From NCBI GenBank assembly GCA_028622995.1, contig JAJQJQ010000034.1, positions 1,054,001 to 1,118,000 of the forward strand: a stretch of DNA of 64,000 bases. Reading direction: 5' to 3'. The notes under the pieces are model-generated. The model saw nothing but the letters and a program-made list of their open reading frames with translations, was not told the DNA's origin and did no database searches. Every line of letters begins with the position of its first letter. Positions within the stretch are counted from its first letter, which is position 1. This DNA is from Panagrolaimus kolymaensis (Eukaryota > Nematoda > Chromadorea > Rhabditida > Panagrolaimidae). The position numbers were made by a program, and so were the translations under genes. Shown here in pieces: positions 12,815-25,614 of the stretch.

Positions 12815-15014
12815 TCAAATATCAATTGCGAATTCCCCGCATTGAGCTGAAGTTGGATGATCACACATTAGAGTTTCTTTAGAGAAATTTAATCCAACTG
12901 GGCAGTCAAAATGATATGCAACACCATTCACACATCGATAAAATTTGGAGCAACTTTGACTATCAGGGAAAAAGCCATCAGATTTGCATTCAAATTTTTT
13001 ACCATAATCAGTAGTTTTACGGGGGGATGGTTTTGTTATAATTTCAGCACGACTACATTCAGCCAATGAAGTCTAAATTTAGTTTTTTTTTTTCAAATTT
13101 TTTGTTGCAAAGAAAAAGAAACTAACGTGAGTGCAATATCCAAGTTTGATGCTGTATTCTAATGGATTTGGACAACTGATACGGAATCCTTTATCTAAAA
13201 AAACAAAATAATTTTTTTAACTTCGACTAAAAAAATCCATTAAATTTTACTTGAAACACAAAGTAAGAAATCCACGCAAGAATTTGGTAAAGCTTGAAAA
13301 CCATCCACTTGTCCATCGCACAATCTATTCAAATCCAATGGAGGTTGAGTCGTTTCAATCGGAGGTAAAGGAGTTCCAGTGGGAACGACTGGAGGCTAAA
13401 AAAAGAAACAAATTTTTTTTTATATAAACAAAACCCTTGAAAATTTTAAACAAAAAAATGGTTTTCTTTTATTTACCGAAATTAAACTGATATCAACTCC
13501 ACCAAGTGATTTAGCAATGGTTCCGATAAGCGGATACTTAACTCCGTTACCATTTGAACATTGTCCATTGAAATCATCAAAATCAAGAGTCCAAACAAAA
13601 GCACCACCATATTTTTCTTGTTTCAACCAATTTAATTTTAATTCAATTGATTTTACATCATCATAACTAAACCATTGATCCCCATAAACTAGATATGGGA
13701 CTTTAGTTTGGTCATCTATTTTACTTATAGCTCCAGCAGCTAACATTTCACAAAATTCAAAATATGCTCCTGTTCCAGCTTCATAAACAAAACCAGTGGA
13801 TTTTGCTGTATTTCCTGGAGCTCCCACTGAAGAATTGGTTGCATCTTTTAAAGTCCATCCTCGACCATAAGTTGGAATACCAAGAATTATTTTTGATCGA
13901 GGCATTCCTTTTTCTGCCCAGTATCCAGCGGCTCCTGACTATAAAAAAACAAAACAAATAAAAATATTTTTTTGATCAATATCTCTCTATCTTCCGGTTT
14001 GATTAAAAAAAGCAAAAGAGAAAAGAAAAATGTTATTTTATTTTTTAACTACTCACAACACTCCAAAGTTTCATCCAATCCGGATCAGTATTTCTTGGAT
14101 GAAGAGGACTATTCATTCCGGTATGTTGTTCCCATGCTCCATGAAAATCGTAACTCATCAAAAGAATGAAATCAAACAAACTAAAAAATTGAAATTTAAA
14201 AATGAAAACAACAAATTTTTTGAAAAATTATAACTATTTTATTTTTGAGTTAAAAAAAAGAAAAGACTAACTTTGCAAGTGCAGGAATATCATATCCATT
14301 ATCGATGTTAGCAGTGCCTCCAGCAACAGCAGCAGTAATAAGCAACCGATCTTTATGGGTTTGTTGAGCTTCAAGAATGGCGGCTTCTCGGAGTTCTTTA
14401 ATAAAAGTAACAAAATTTACTTTATCATTGGGGCCAACGGGATATTCCCAATCAATATCAATTCCTAAAAATAAATATCTTTAAATTAACTCCATTTCAA
14501 ATCGAAAAAAATGTGTACCATCAAACCCAAATTCTCGAACAAAAGAAATTGCGGAATCAATAAAAGTTTTTCGATTGGCACTCGTTGAAGCCATTCCACT
14601 AAATAATCGAGTTCCAAAACTCCATCCACCAAAAGATAATAAAGTTTTTAGTTTTGGATCTCGCTTTTTTTGATTATTAACTCGCTTAAACATTCCTTCA
14701 CCCGCCCAATCATTGGGTAAATCTGCAGGGTCATAAGCTCTAAAAACAGTTATTGGAAGCGCAAAAATAAAAATTAAAGAATTCACAAACTTTGCAGTAT
14801 AATTTTCATGCATCCAACCAAATGCGTATAAAATATGAGTGCATAAACCCGGAATGTAATCTTCTGGCATATATTTGGCCCTTCCATTACGATATTGAGC
14901 CCAATTGGTAAAGTAGCATGGTCGAATATATTGATCTTCACTTCCAGTCGCCATTGGATAATCGGCAAAGGCGATGGCAAAAAATAGAGTAAAAAAGTAA
15001 ATAATTTCCCTCAT
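12815..15014 (-). CDS. cht-1: Secreted GH18 chitinase with two C-terminal chitin-binding (CBM14) domains
   Basis: Endochitinase that hydrolyses beta-1,4-N-acetylglucosamine polymers; in nematodes chitin occurs in the eggshell and pharynx. Eight exons give 564 residues: 15014-14791, 14739-14519, 14464-14272, 14180-14057, 13938-13477, 13395-13251, 13194-13127, 13072-12815. A signal peptide is followed by the GH18 barrel with strand motif [10 protein letters not shown], the catalytic motif [10 protein letters not shown] with its acidic Glu intact, SYDFHGAWE, and the late strand [13 protein letters not shown] Pro/Thr linker then leads to two six-cysteine CBM14 modules (CDGQVDGF... and CKSDGFFPD...). 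The start at 15014 is preferred because it begins the signal peptide and lies just after a likely trans-splice acceptor (ATTTTAG, ending at 15031). The architecture matches C. elegans CHT-1 as I remember it. Confidence 0.93.
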
Positions 15015-18000
15015 AATTTGTTTATAAATCCTAAAATAATTAGGTAAATTTCTTTTAAATTTTCGAGTCATTGAATTTAAATTTTGTTTTCACAGCTAAA
15101 AAAAGGTAAAGCGAATTAGCTACTTTTCAGGCTTATTTTTTATCGACGTAAGTAACCAAAGAAGCAGCAGTTGGTCAGCTGATGGTCAAAAAAAGAAAAG
15201 AAGCTATGTATTTAAACAAAAATTTATTTGTTCGGAATACCTGCGCGGCGGCCACTCTCGTACCTCACCTCAACAAAAGAAGATCCGGCGAGTGTTGATT
15301 TTTCTTTTGTATTCCCTCAAGGAACCATCTTCTTTTTTTCTTTTTGACGGGAGAGATGAAAGTAAAAGGAGGCGTAGTTTTGTATATCGAATAATTCTTT
15401 TTATTTTTTCAATATAAAAATCGGGATGTTAAAGCAACAAAAAGACTATCGAAAAAGTGGACACAATTGTGAGAAAATAAAAAAATATGCAATGGATGAA
15501 AAAGCTTAGAGGAGAAGAAGAAGAATCATTTTATTCAACTCAATCATCTTTCTCGCACGAGCATTCAAATTTTTTTTTCTCAAACGGTTTTATCGTGACA
15601 CTTTTTTATTTGACGCTTAAAAATAAATAAAAAACAGAGCAAGTGATTTAGTTTTCAGGATCAATGAAAGGTAGAAAGAAGGTTCAAGAGATAACAAAAA
15701 GTGTTTGTTTTTAACAAAGTAAAAAATAACAAAAATGTTTACAAAATATTAAGAAAGGTTTTAAAGAAGCCCATAACATTTTTCAAATCAGAATTTATCG
15801 ATCTCTTAATTTTTTCTACGCAACACTAAATTTATAATTATTAATTTATAAAAATTTTTGAAAAAAAGAAATTGTGGATTAGCAGCTACATTCTGATTTA
15901 GAGAAGAGAAATACTCGAGAACCAAAACTATTTTTCTCAGATCAGAATCCATCGACTCCTTAATTATTATATGCTACACAAAATTTTTATTTTATAATTC
16001 TAGTAAAAATTTTGTATGGAATGTTCATTTTCGATCTACCTAACTCATTTTAATTTTTAATAGTTATTTTTGATTCTTGCGCCAATAAATATTTACTTTT
16101 TTTTGCAAATAAAAATTTATTTTTGCAAAGCACATTTTATGTTAATATTAATTATTTTTTTACTTGTTGTTGAAAGCTTTTCTTTTTGGCTTCTGTATAT
16201 ATTTTGAACTTTAAGGTGTTAAATAAATAAATAAATAAAACATGGATGGCTTCTTTCTTTAAAAATATAAAATGCCAAAAACATGAAAAAAAATTTTCTT
16301 AACATTTTTATGTATATATGTATAAAAAGATTTATTATGCCAATTACAAAATTTTTTTTACGTTTGCTTGCTTTTTTCCTCATGCATTTTTACTTCCGGT
16401 ATTATTTCTTTCATATTTTTAGTTTTTAAATAGTCATTTATAAATGTTTGTTATTTTAGTTCACTCAAAAAAAAAAGAAATTATCGCATCATTTTTTTTA
16501 GTATTTGACAGCTTTCAATTTTGGCTACTTTTTTTAGTTGCAATCTTTTTTTAGACTTTTCCCTTCCTATTTTTTTGACAATTGCCCCATGAGAGATGGT
16601 GAGGGTGGAATATAGTAGTTTTTGTTAAAAAGTCAAGTCTATAAAAAAACTTTTGCAAGAATTTAGTTTTTTCAATTTAAATCTTCATGGAGCGCTTTTT
16701 TATACATATATCAAAGCGATTCTAATTTCGTTATACAGCGGCATTTCCGCTCTCGGTTTTTTTAACTTTGTTAAATTTGACTTTAGCTTTTTGTATACAT
16801 TTTTTATTTTGAGAGGGTGGAATGAAAGTTAGTTAAAAAAAGTAAAAATAAAAAATACATACTCCCTCGCATGACTGGCCAACCAGCTGCAAAGTTATTT
16901 TAAATTTTTAAACAAGTTTGTTTTTTTGTAGTTTTTTAATTTGCTTTTTTTATTTTTGTTGGTTTAAATTTATCATCAAAACATTCATCTTTTTAGTTTT
17001 GAGTTTTTTCAAAGAAATTAAATAAAAAATTAAAAATGCTTGCAAAAAAAAGATGCGTACAAGAATTTTATTTCTGCGCTTTGATCCTTTTTTGTTTCTT
17101 TCTCTTTCTCTTTCTTCTTTCTCATCATCATAATTTTTATTTTATTTTTTACGGGTGTGGTTATCAGCCATTGTCGTCGTCCAAATAGGCGTCATTATCA
17201 TCATCATGGGTGTGTGTGATTTTTGTTTTTAACTTACTTACGTATGGAGGAAAATTTGAAGTACATGAAATTTTGTGTGCTTCATTTTTTTATATCACAC
17301 ATTTATCACATAAATTTTACCGTAATATTTATTCCATTCTAGAATGAATGTGAAAAATGTATGCGCATTTTTATTTTATTTTTTATAGCACCAGAAGAAG
17401 AAAAGTACACGGCTATTCAAGTTTGGGATTTTTCTTTTCATTTTATTTTTATAAAATTAAAGGTCTTTTCACATTTTTTTGTACATAAAAAAGACATATA
17501 ATTTTGTACCGATTTCTTTCTTTTCCCTAAAGAAATGACGCAAAATAAGGTTGTTGTTTTCCATTTTTTTTTCTTCTTCAAATGGAGAAAAGAAATGTGA
17601 CCCAAAGGTGAATAAGTCTTTTGAGATTTCTGCATATATTTTTAACAAAAAATAAAAAAGAAGCGCGTATTTTTTATTTTATTTTTTGCTGCTTGAATAA
17701 CAGCAATAAATTAGTGAGCTTTAAAAAAATGAGAGTAAGTTAAACTTAACTTTACTTTATTATTTTTTTACCATTTTTTATAACTAATCAAAAAAGATTA
17801 TTTATTTAAAGATGAAAAGAATAAGAATAACAAATATGTTGACGCAATAACAAAAAAAGAGAAAGACGGTCTAATAAATGAATGAGAGATTGTTCTGAGT
17901 ATTTCTCCATTTTTGCACTAATTGAGATATCTCTTTCTTCGTCTTTCTTTTTGAGCTTCAGCTTGCTTGTTTTCTTGCTTCATTAAGGCTTCATCAACCT

Positions 18001-21000
18001 TTTTTGTTTTGAAAGAAATTTTTTCTTTATTTATAAAGTGTCTAATCTTAATTTTTAGCTTCTACGTAAGCAAGCATGGAAAAAATTCTTATTCCCAGAA
18101 ATAAATATAATAAAAATGTTAAGTTTTCCCATGTGGTTTCAAACTCCGAGGAATTGTTATTATTATTTATCAAAAAATAATAACCTTTTACTTATTTTGA
18201 ATTTTTGGATTTTTAACTACAGATTTTTTTTGCTTTGCATTGCTTTTACTTAGAGTTTAGTCATTCACATTCTCATCTCAAAAAATAAAATATCTCTTTG
18301 GGTTCGAATTAGTAATCGTTGCTTTTTACAAAATGAAAAAAAAGGGTTAAAAGTCTCTCTTTTTTTGGATTTGTATTGTTCGGCTTAGAACTGACTATCT
18401 TTTCTTTCTTTTTTTGTTGTTAACAAAATAAAAAAAGTGACGTTAGAAACAACTCATTCCCTTTTTTTCCATCTCCATTTTAGTTTAATTAAATTCTATC
18501 AACAACAAAAAAAAAAGAAAAAAAAGTCAAACCACTTTTTTGTTTTCTTTTCATTTTTGAAAAAAATGCAAATAAAAAAGTTTAAAAAGTTATTAAATAT
18601 GCAAGTTTTTGTTTTGTTTTTGCATATCTTTTTTAAAAACATTTTAAACCTTTGAATATCTTTTTTTAGTTCCGCCTGTCATAAACAAACGAAGAAAAGA
18701 TGGATTAAATTTAGGTGGTTTGTTATTTCCTCTTGCCTTCTCAATTTCATTCATTTTTTTAAAATTTTAAATAACAAACAAAAATAACATTGGGCTTAAA
18801 AAGAGAGAGGAGATGATCACAATTCTATTCCACCACCCTCGCTTTTCACATATCTTATATCTTTCCTTCCTGGAGGCCTTTTCTTTCTTTTCTTAATTTT
18901 AAGCCGTTACACCCTATTTCTTAAAGATTATTATGGCATTCCCAATTTTTTTTCTTTCTTTATTCCCCCCACTCATTATCTTTTAGCCTCATAAAAACAA
19001 TTTTTTGGGTGGTGGTGGTATTTTTTTTTAATGCAAAACCATTTCTCTTCTTGCCCTTTTTTTATTCGTGTCTACTGCTTGCGTTGTGGGCCTAGTTAGC
19101 TGCTGTTTAACAACAATGACGTTGTTTGTTCTTTGGAAGGCGTGGAAAAGAAGAAAGAAGAAGATAGTTGCAAAAAAAAAAGAGTTTAGTTCATTACTTT
19201 TTTTCCTTTTCTTCTGGTTTAAAAGCAGCTCCCTCAATTAAATTCTTTTGAGGATACTGTCATTATTGTTTGTGCCGCTTGCCTTTCTTTTTCTTTTTCC
19301 TGTCATAAACACTACTAATAGAAAGCAGAAGCATTTTTTAAATGTACTGCGACGATCCAACAACAAAAATAAAAAAATTGGGAGTATAAATGATGTCAAG
19401 TTTTTTGCCTTTTTTAAACAAAAAAATACATTTTTTTATTTTAAATAACTCAAAAAATGGAGTCAAAGTCACAAGCTAATATATATGCGCTGCATTCCTT
19501 TCTTATTTTTTTTTGCGTAATAATTATATTTGAAAAATAAAAAATAAAATTGGGGTAGTAGGTAATCAAATTGGATTTACAAGCAAGTGTGAAAAAAAAT
19601 AAATAGCCAACAAAAAATGGGAACATAATTTTAATTTTAATTTTTTACGTATTTCTTTTGCTGAGATTTTTTAAAATTTTTTATTTTCTATTTTTATTGC
19701 TTTCCTCATTTTTTCGTTTTGTTGAAATATCTATGTACTTTTTTATTTTATTTTTATTTATCGCCATTTACACTTATAGGATTAAATAATATAAATATTT
19801 TTTATTTAAATAGCTCTCTGTCTCTTTCTCTATCCTTTGCGTTCACATTTGAATCTTTCTTTCATTATTATTTAAACTACAAAATAAATAAATAAATAAA
19901 TATGAAGCAATTTTTAAAATATAAAAAAAAATTATGATGCATCATCATCATTAAAAAATAAATGTATATATATATATTTCGTGTCATGGCCGCTGCTGCT
20001 GCTGCTGGAAGGAATAATAATCAAGTGTTTTTTTGTATGAAAGTATGTATGTGTTTTCTTCTTCACCTTCATTTTTTTTTCTTTTGCTACGACACAAAAA
20101 AAGAGACTTAAAAAAAGAAGATTCTATTTTTTTTTTCGTAAATACATATATTTATTTAAATTTAAAGCCCTTCAATTTTCTTTTTTTTTTGTTTTAAAGA
20201 TTTTTCTCGCACTTAAAAGATTTTTCTGTAATATTTAATATTAGCCTTAAGTGAACCATGTAACCACACATATAGCTTTTTTTTACTTTGCATTATGGAA
20301 AAGGAGAAGAAAAAATGGTTCTAGAATGGGATTTTCCTTATTTTTTCTGACACTAAGGTGCTTACTTATGAATTTAGTATTTAGTTCTTTCTTTTTTTTT
20401 TTACTTATTTTTTTACCTCCAAAAATATTTTTTAGGAAAAAATAAAACAATCTTTATTCTTTCTTTTTTTAGTTAGTTGGTTTTTATCAGCAACGTTTTC
20501 TTATTGCTTTTTTATTTTTGCAAAAAGTTAATAACTAGGTTGGTTAATGTGGCTTTTTTCCTCCATTTTCCCTTTCCCAATTTTAGGTTTTATTTCAAAT
20601 TTGATAATACTAATATCTCATTGTTTATTGCTGGCTGCTGCAACTGCAACATTCCATTCCATGAATTTTTTTATTCCACCAAAAAATATTTTATCTTTCT
20701 GACTCTTTTTTTCATTAACGTAAATGACACGCCAATCTTTTTTTCTGTTCCTCTTATCAATTCAGATACATATTATTTTTCTTCCTCCATTTTCTTTTTT
20801 TCTACCAATTTTGCGTATTTTCTTTATAGCTTGACTCTCCCCCACTTTTTTATTTCGAATGAAAGAGATTTTTTAATCACTTTTAAGCTTTTTCAAAGTC
20901 ATCTTTATTTTTATTTATTTTTAATTCTGTGACATTCGTGCGTGCGAACTCAATAGTTTTTTTTTGTTATTACTATTTTAATATTCTGGAGTAGTAACTG

Positions 21001-21035
21001 GAACTAAATTTTGTATTATTTTTTAGAAAAGCACT
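15015..21035. other. Long low-complexity intergenic region
   Basis: About 6 kb of AT-rich DNA with dense A and T runs, short (AAAT)n stretches (for example near 16218 and 19880), CT-rich tracts near 17095-17125, a (CTG)n-like run near 19988-20006 and scattered TATATA. Open frames of 60-150 codons on both strands translate to phenylalanine/lysine-rich low-complexity peptides without splice or domain support. The left end must hold the chitinase promoter. I see no RNA gene or mobile-element coding remnant. Confidence 0.5.
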
Positions 21036-21686
21036 ATGCCAAGATTAGAAGAACCCCGAAATTCAATATTTGATGCAGCTGAGACAGCTGGATTAATGAC
21101 TTTAAATCCATCTGATCTGGTTTTTGAAGCAAATCAAAGAGGGATAGCGTATTATGATTTTGTATTATCATCATCCAAAATATCATTGGATGGAGGATTT
21201 CAATTATTTTTAGCTAAATTTGATTCAAAAACAAATTTAGAATGGTTGGAAACTGTAACAGTGAATGAAAATATAATTAAAAAGAATAATTTGCCTAATA
21301 ATGATTTGGCGATGATGACATTAGGAATTTTAACTTGGCGTCAACGACTTGCACGCTCAAGAATTTTATGTTTGGTTAATGAATTACATACAGAATCCAG
21401 CGTAGAATTGGAAGCATTAAAACGAGCAGCAAATAAATTTAAATGTATGCATCATGTTTTAACAATTGGAAATAAACGTGCAAGTTCAATCAACAGTAAT
21501 TCTTCGATATCAAGTAGCAGGCGAAATTCTTCTACAAGTCAAGAAGGAATGAGACTTCGAATAATGATGTGTCAAACTCGTGGAGAAATTGATGAACTTC
21601 CTGCACAAGCTGTTCGAGAAACTCGTTATCTATTAGTTCCAAATTCTAATCCTCTTTTATGTTTATGCTTTCCATTGACATCTTAA
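21036..21686 (+). CDS. Hypothetical protein, single exon, 216 residues
   Basis: Not recognised. The frame is intact from ATG (MPRLEEPRN) to TAA and has normal amino-acid diversity, unlike the low-complexity frames around it. A good trans-splice acceptor (ATTTTTTAG) ends at 21026, ten nt before the ATG, which supports a real transcript starting here. Residues 1-145 look globular (FQLFLAKFDSKTNLEWLE, LGILTWRQRLARSRILCLVNEL). A Ser/Asn/Arg-rich disordered segment follows (about 150-170), then a short globular end. There is no signal peptide and no clear transmembrane segment, so it is probably cytosolic. Further upstream exons cannot be excluded. Confidence 0.65.
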   Translation: MPRLEEPRNSIFDAAETAGLMTLNPSDLVFEANQRGIAYYDFVLSSSKISLDGGFQLFLAKFDSKTNLEWLETVTVNENIIKKNNLPNNDLAMMTLGILTWRQRLARSRILCLVNELHTESSVELEALKRAANKFKCMHHVLTIGNKRASSINSNSSISSSRRNSSTSQEGMRLRIMMCQTRGEIDELPAQAVRETRYLLVPNSNPLLCLCFPLTS

Positions 21687-22961
21687 AAGAATCTTCTTTC
21701 TTTGAATCTTTCTAAAAATAGATGAATCTCAAAAAAGAATAAAAAATCTCCATGCCCCGTTAAAGTAAAGAAGACCCGATATATGTAACTACAAAGTTTA
21801 AAAAAATATATGTGTCTACATACAAATGTTCCTTTTTTATTGTTATTTGTACATACATAATCTCTCTTATACGTACGTATGTGTGTTATTATCACATTTG
21901 TGTCAAATTATTATGCGTCTTCTTCTTTTTTTTTTGCTTCTTCTTTCTTATTTCTCATTTTAACAATTAAAGTCCAAATATATCCCAAAAATAGCAGCAT
22001 AACATTGTGTCTCATCTTCTTCTTTTTCTTTTTCAACAACGGTTTCCTTTTTTTGGTTGTATTTAATTTTCTTTATTTTTTGACATCGAGCGTCTTCATT
22101 TTTTTCATTCTTCTTATTCTTATGTTTGCTTGATGCGTCGGCGGAAAACAGCTTGAGGCTGTTTATCCCAAAAAATTTTTTAAGTTCAACTTTATTTAAC
22201 TTTCTCTCTATTCCATACATATATTTTACGGGTTTTAATTTTATGGTTTTCCGGTTACGTCAAGAAAAAATAAAAAAATTACATTCATATAAAATTCGAG
22301 ATTGTTATAAAGCAAGCAAGATGACATAAAAGCAATTTTTATAATGAAACTACGACACTCATGGAAAAGTAATTAATATAATAAAAAGAGGGGTTTAGAT
22401 AAAATAAAAGCCTTATTGAGTAAAAAAAATTACACACACAATATTAAAATACCAAAAAAATGTTAAAAATCTCGGGAATGAACCTTGGAAGGAATCCAAA
22501 AAAATATTATCGCAACGTTCGATTCCCCGTTAAATTCCTGTCTAATTGAATATTGTTGTTATAATAAAAATTATGTTTAAAAAGCAAGCTCCTCATAAAT
22601 CACTTTGAAATTAATCTGTAACGTAACTCTCTTGGTTGTTTCACTTTTGCGGTAACCTCAAGGATCTTTCGATACTATTTCTAACTTATAAGGAGTTCTA
22701 TTTTTTAATAAATAAACAAATTCCATAAATCATAAATTAACGGTAGCAAAAATGCAAAAAATAAAATTTATCATCGTAAAAAAATTTTTGAAGTGTGGGG
22801 AAGCATGAAGGGAAAGGTTATGCGCATCTTGCCAAACTACAAACAAAGCTTGAATGAAACAGATGTGGACAATAAAATCATTTTTTTTGCTGCTTGCTTC
22901 AAACATTCTCTTGATTTTGTTTAATCTTTTTAACAACTTTCAACTTTTCGCTGTTTTACAG
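21687..22961. other. Intergenic region before LETM1
   Basis: About 1.3 kb. It contains the 3' UTR of the preceding single-exon gene and the promoter of LETM1. The part from about 22460 to 22700 has fewer homopolymers than its surroundings, but I find no open frame, tRNA fold or repeat that would explain it. Confidence 0.4.
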
Positions 22962-25214
22962 ATGCTATCACGATTATTAAAACAAAGTCCCAAAGGATTA
23001 CGCTTCATTAGTTCAGAAATCAAATCACAAATAAATGGAACAGGTAAATTTGGTGACACAAGGTAATGGTTTTTATATTATTATTCATTCTTTCATCATG
23101 ATATATTTTTAACACTTCATTCTTTTAGATATCTATATATATTAAGAAGGTGTGAACAACAACATCAATTTGTGCGGTATCATAGTAACGATGATAGTAA
23201 ACGTGTACAAGAAATGATTCGAATTCTCAAAGAAGACTTGAAACAAGAGAAAAAAGATGATGATTTGGCTTTGGTAAGCTTGTTTATTTTTCATTACATC
23301 GTTGTATTATATATTCATGTTACCTTTTTTAGGTTCGGAATGAGCCAAAAGAAAAAGTACCAATTCGAACACGGGTTGTAAACGAGCTAAAACATTATTA
23401 TCATGGGTTTCGTTTATTAGCATTAGAAGTCAAAGTTAGTGCAAGATATGCTTTTATGATTTTTCGAGGTAAAACTCTCTCTCGTCTTGAACGTCAACAA
23501 CTTATTCGAACGTTAGCTGATGTATTTCGACTTGTTCCATTCTCAGTGTTTATTATTGTGCCATTTATGGAATTTGCACTGCCAATATTTATTAAGTTAT
23601 TTCCTAATATGCTTCCAAGTACTTTCCAAGAAAAATCAAAAGAACAAGAAAAACTTCGAAAACAACTCAAAATGCGTATGGAAACTGCAAAATTTCTTCA
23701 AGATACATTAGAAGAATTAGCTGAAAAGCGTAAAACTGGTGAATCTGGTGATACTGATGAAACAGTAGCTGATGCTTATGAATTTTCAAAGTTTATGAAA
23801 AAAGTAAGTACTTCATTTTGTTTTCCTTTTCTAATCTCTGTTGATTGTTTTAGGTGAGAAGTGAAGGAAGCTACGTCAGTAATCAAGAATTGCTCAAGTT
23901 TACCAAGCTCTTTCAAGATGAATTAACATTAGACAATTTGCCTTTAACTCAACTTCGTGCCTTATGTCGTATTCTTGGCGTTTCAACTATTGGCCCACCA
24001 GAGCTTCTTCGTTTTCAATTGTCGATGAAATTACGGGATTTAAAGAATGATGATCGAATGATTGCTGCTGAAGGTGGTGTGGAATCTTTGAGTGTTGCTG
24101 ATTGTCAAGCTGCTTGTCGAGCTCGTGGTATGCGTTTTCTTGGAGTTAGTGAAGAAAGACTTCGTAATCAAGTAAGGATTTCATAGAAGCTTATTATATG
24201 CATATATAAATGGTTAATTTTAGTTGAAATCTTGGCTTGAAATGTCATTGGATGATAACATACCTCCATCGCTTCTACTACTTTCTCGTGCACTTTATCT
24301 TCCTGAAGAATTAACATTCAATGAACGACTAAAGACTATTCTATCAGTGATGCCTACAAATATTGGTGAACAAACTCGTCAGAAATTAACTGAACTTCAA
24401 GGTGGCAAAGTTAGTTATAAAGAACGTATGGAATTGATCATGAATATCGAAGAGAGCTTACAAGCTGAACGTGTTGCTGAAGAAAATACTAAAAAGAAGA
24501 AGGAACAAGCAATAAAAGAAAAGGCAAGAAGGGAGGAAGAAGAAAACAAAGAAAATAATTAGAATAGTTTTAGTACATGTAAATTAATAAAGTTTTTTTC
24601 GGACCTTTAAGTAGTGGGATTGTTTTGTATTTTGGGGTTTTTGTGATATGTTTATTACTCGATCATTCTCTTTCAGCAGGATGTAGCTGATACAGAGAAA
24701 CTCGCAGGCGGAGAAAAAGAAGAGATTGCAGACAAGCAAAAAGAAACGGGTGAAGACAAAGTTAGTTTAAAAATTTATTGTGCGGAATGATGATAAAATT
24801 TATAATTTAAGCGTGAAATGTCTGAAAAGATTGCGGAAGTAATTCAGGAAGCTAAAGAAGAGTTGAGTATTGAACTCAAAGATAAAGCGATGGCAAGCAG
24901 TTCTGCCAATCAAAAACAATCTACAGCTGAATCAGTTTTGAAGCGGGCACTAAAGCGAACAGAAGTTTCTGCTAAAACAGCCCATGAAAAACTTCAAGAA
25001 GAAATAGAAAAGGTATCTATGATGACACCTGAAGAACGTGATGCCCTTCATCGATTAAAAGATAAAATGCATGATCTTGCTGAAGAACAAAAGTTGCAAG
25101 CAACTGCTGAAAGTGAAGATAAAGCAGCAGCTAAAGAAATACAAAAGTAAGTAGTTATTGGATTACTTTAACACTGACTGTTAATAACTATGATATTTGT
25201 TTAGGAAGCTCTAG
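22962..25214 (+). CDS. letm-1: LETM1-domain mitochondrial inner-membrane protein (long isoform)
   Basis: Inner mitochondrial membrane protein needed for K+/H+ (and proposed Ca2+/H+) exchange and for matrix volume control. Exons: 22962-23062, 23129-23273, 23333-23803, 23854-24171, 24224-24523, 24677-24760, 24812-25146, 25205-25214, giving 587 residues. The N-terminus (MLSRLLKQS...) suits a mitochondrial presequence. One transmembrane helix (PFSVFIIVPFMEFALPIF) is followed by the LETM1 ribosome-binding-like domain (LPLTQLRALCRILGV, SLSVADCQAACRARGMRFLG) and a long Glu/Lys coiled coil. The start is fixed by a trans-splice acceptor (TTTTACAG) directly abutting the ATG. Joining exons 5 and 6 needs a GC donor at 24524 (AAG|GCAAGA). 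If that site is not used, the frame ends at TAG 24560-24562 with AATAAA at 24586, giving a shorter protein without the last coiled-coil segments. Confidence 0.92.
24524..24676 (+). other. Candidate GC-AG intron / alternative 3' end of LETM1
   Basis: The segment begins AAG|GCAAGA and ends TTTCAG. Both flanking exons are in phase 0, and the downstream exons (24677 onward) continue the same coiled-coil reading frame to a stop at 25212. No usable GT donor lies between the conserved part of exon 5 and the stop codon. If the intron is retained, the protein ends 12 codons later, and a poly(A) signal follows at 24586-24591. Confidence 0.7.
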
Positions 25215-25614
25215 TAATCGATGCAAACACAATATCATAAAATATAGTTGATTTAAATTAATTCATTCTTGGGTGTACAGAGATGTTTCTAAATTTATAA
25301 AATTAATAATAAATGAATTAGAATAATTATCGAAGTTTTGTAAAACACATTGCTGACAAAAATTTCTAATCTTTGTTTTAGCCTTTGATTGGCTAAAGTG
25401 TTTGTAATATTTTTATCTTTTTCGATGCCCTTGTGTTTTTGCTGAAGACAACAACTTTAAATAAAATTTATTTAAAAATCAAAACAACAAACTCCGTATT
25501 TGATGTAACAAAAATAACTTAAAAAACTTAAATAAAAAAAGGCAGAAAGTAATAAAAAAATTAAGAACGATAATAAAAAAAGCTGGCGGCTAGCAAAACA
25601 TTTTACTTTTACCT
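25215..25614. other. Convergent 3' region of LETM1 and TRAP-beta
   Basis: About 400 bp between the stop codons of two convergent genes. It holds both 3' UTRs. No further feature is seen. Confidence 0.5.

Noticed and set aside
19551..19570. TGGGGTAGTAGGTAATCA, reminiscent of let-7 family microRNAs
   Set aside because: The seed has GGGGTAG instead of GAGGTAG and no complementary arm is found nearby to form a precursor hairpin.
20477..20932. 151-codon plus-strand frame, Phe-rich
   Set aside because: Low-complexity T-rich translation without an acceptor, domain or plausible fold; composition explains its length.
22517..22526. GTTCGATTCC, like a tRNA B box
   Set aside because: No A box or cloverleaf pairing can be found in the preceding 60 bases.
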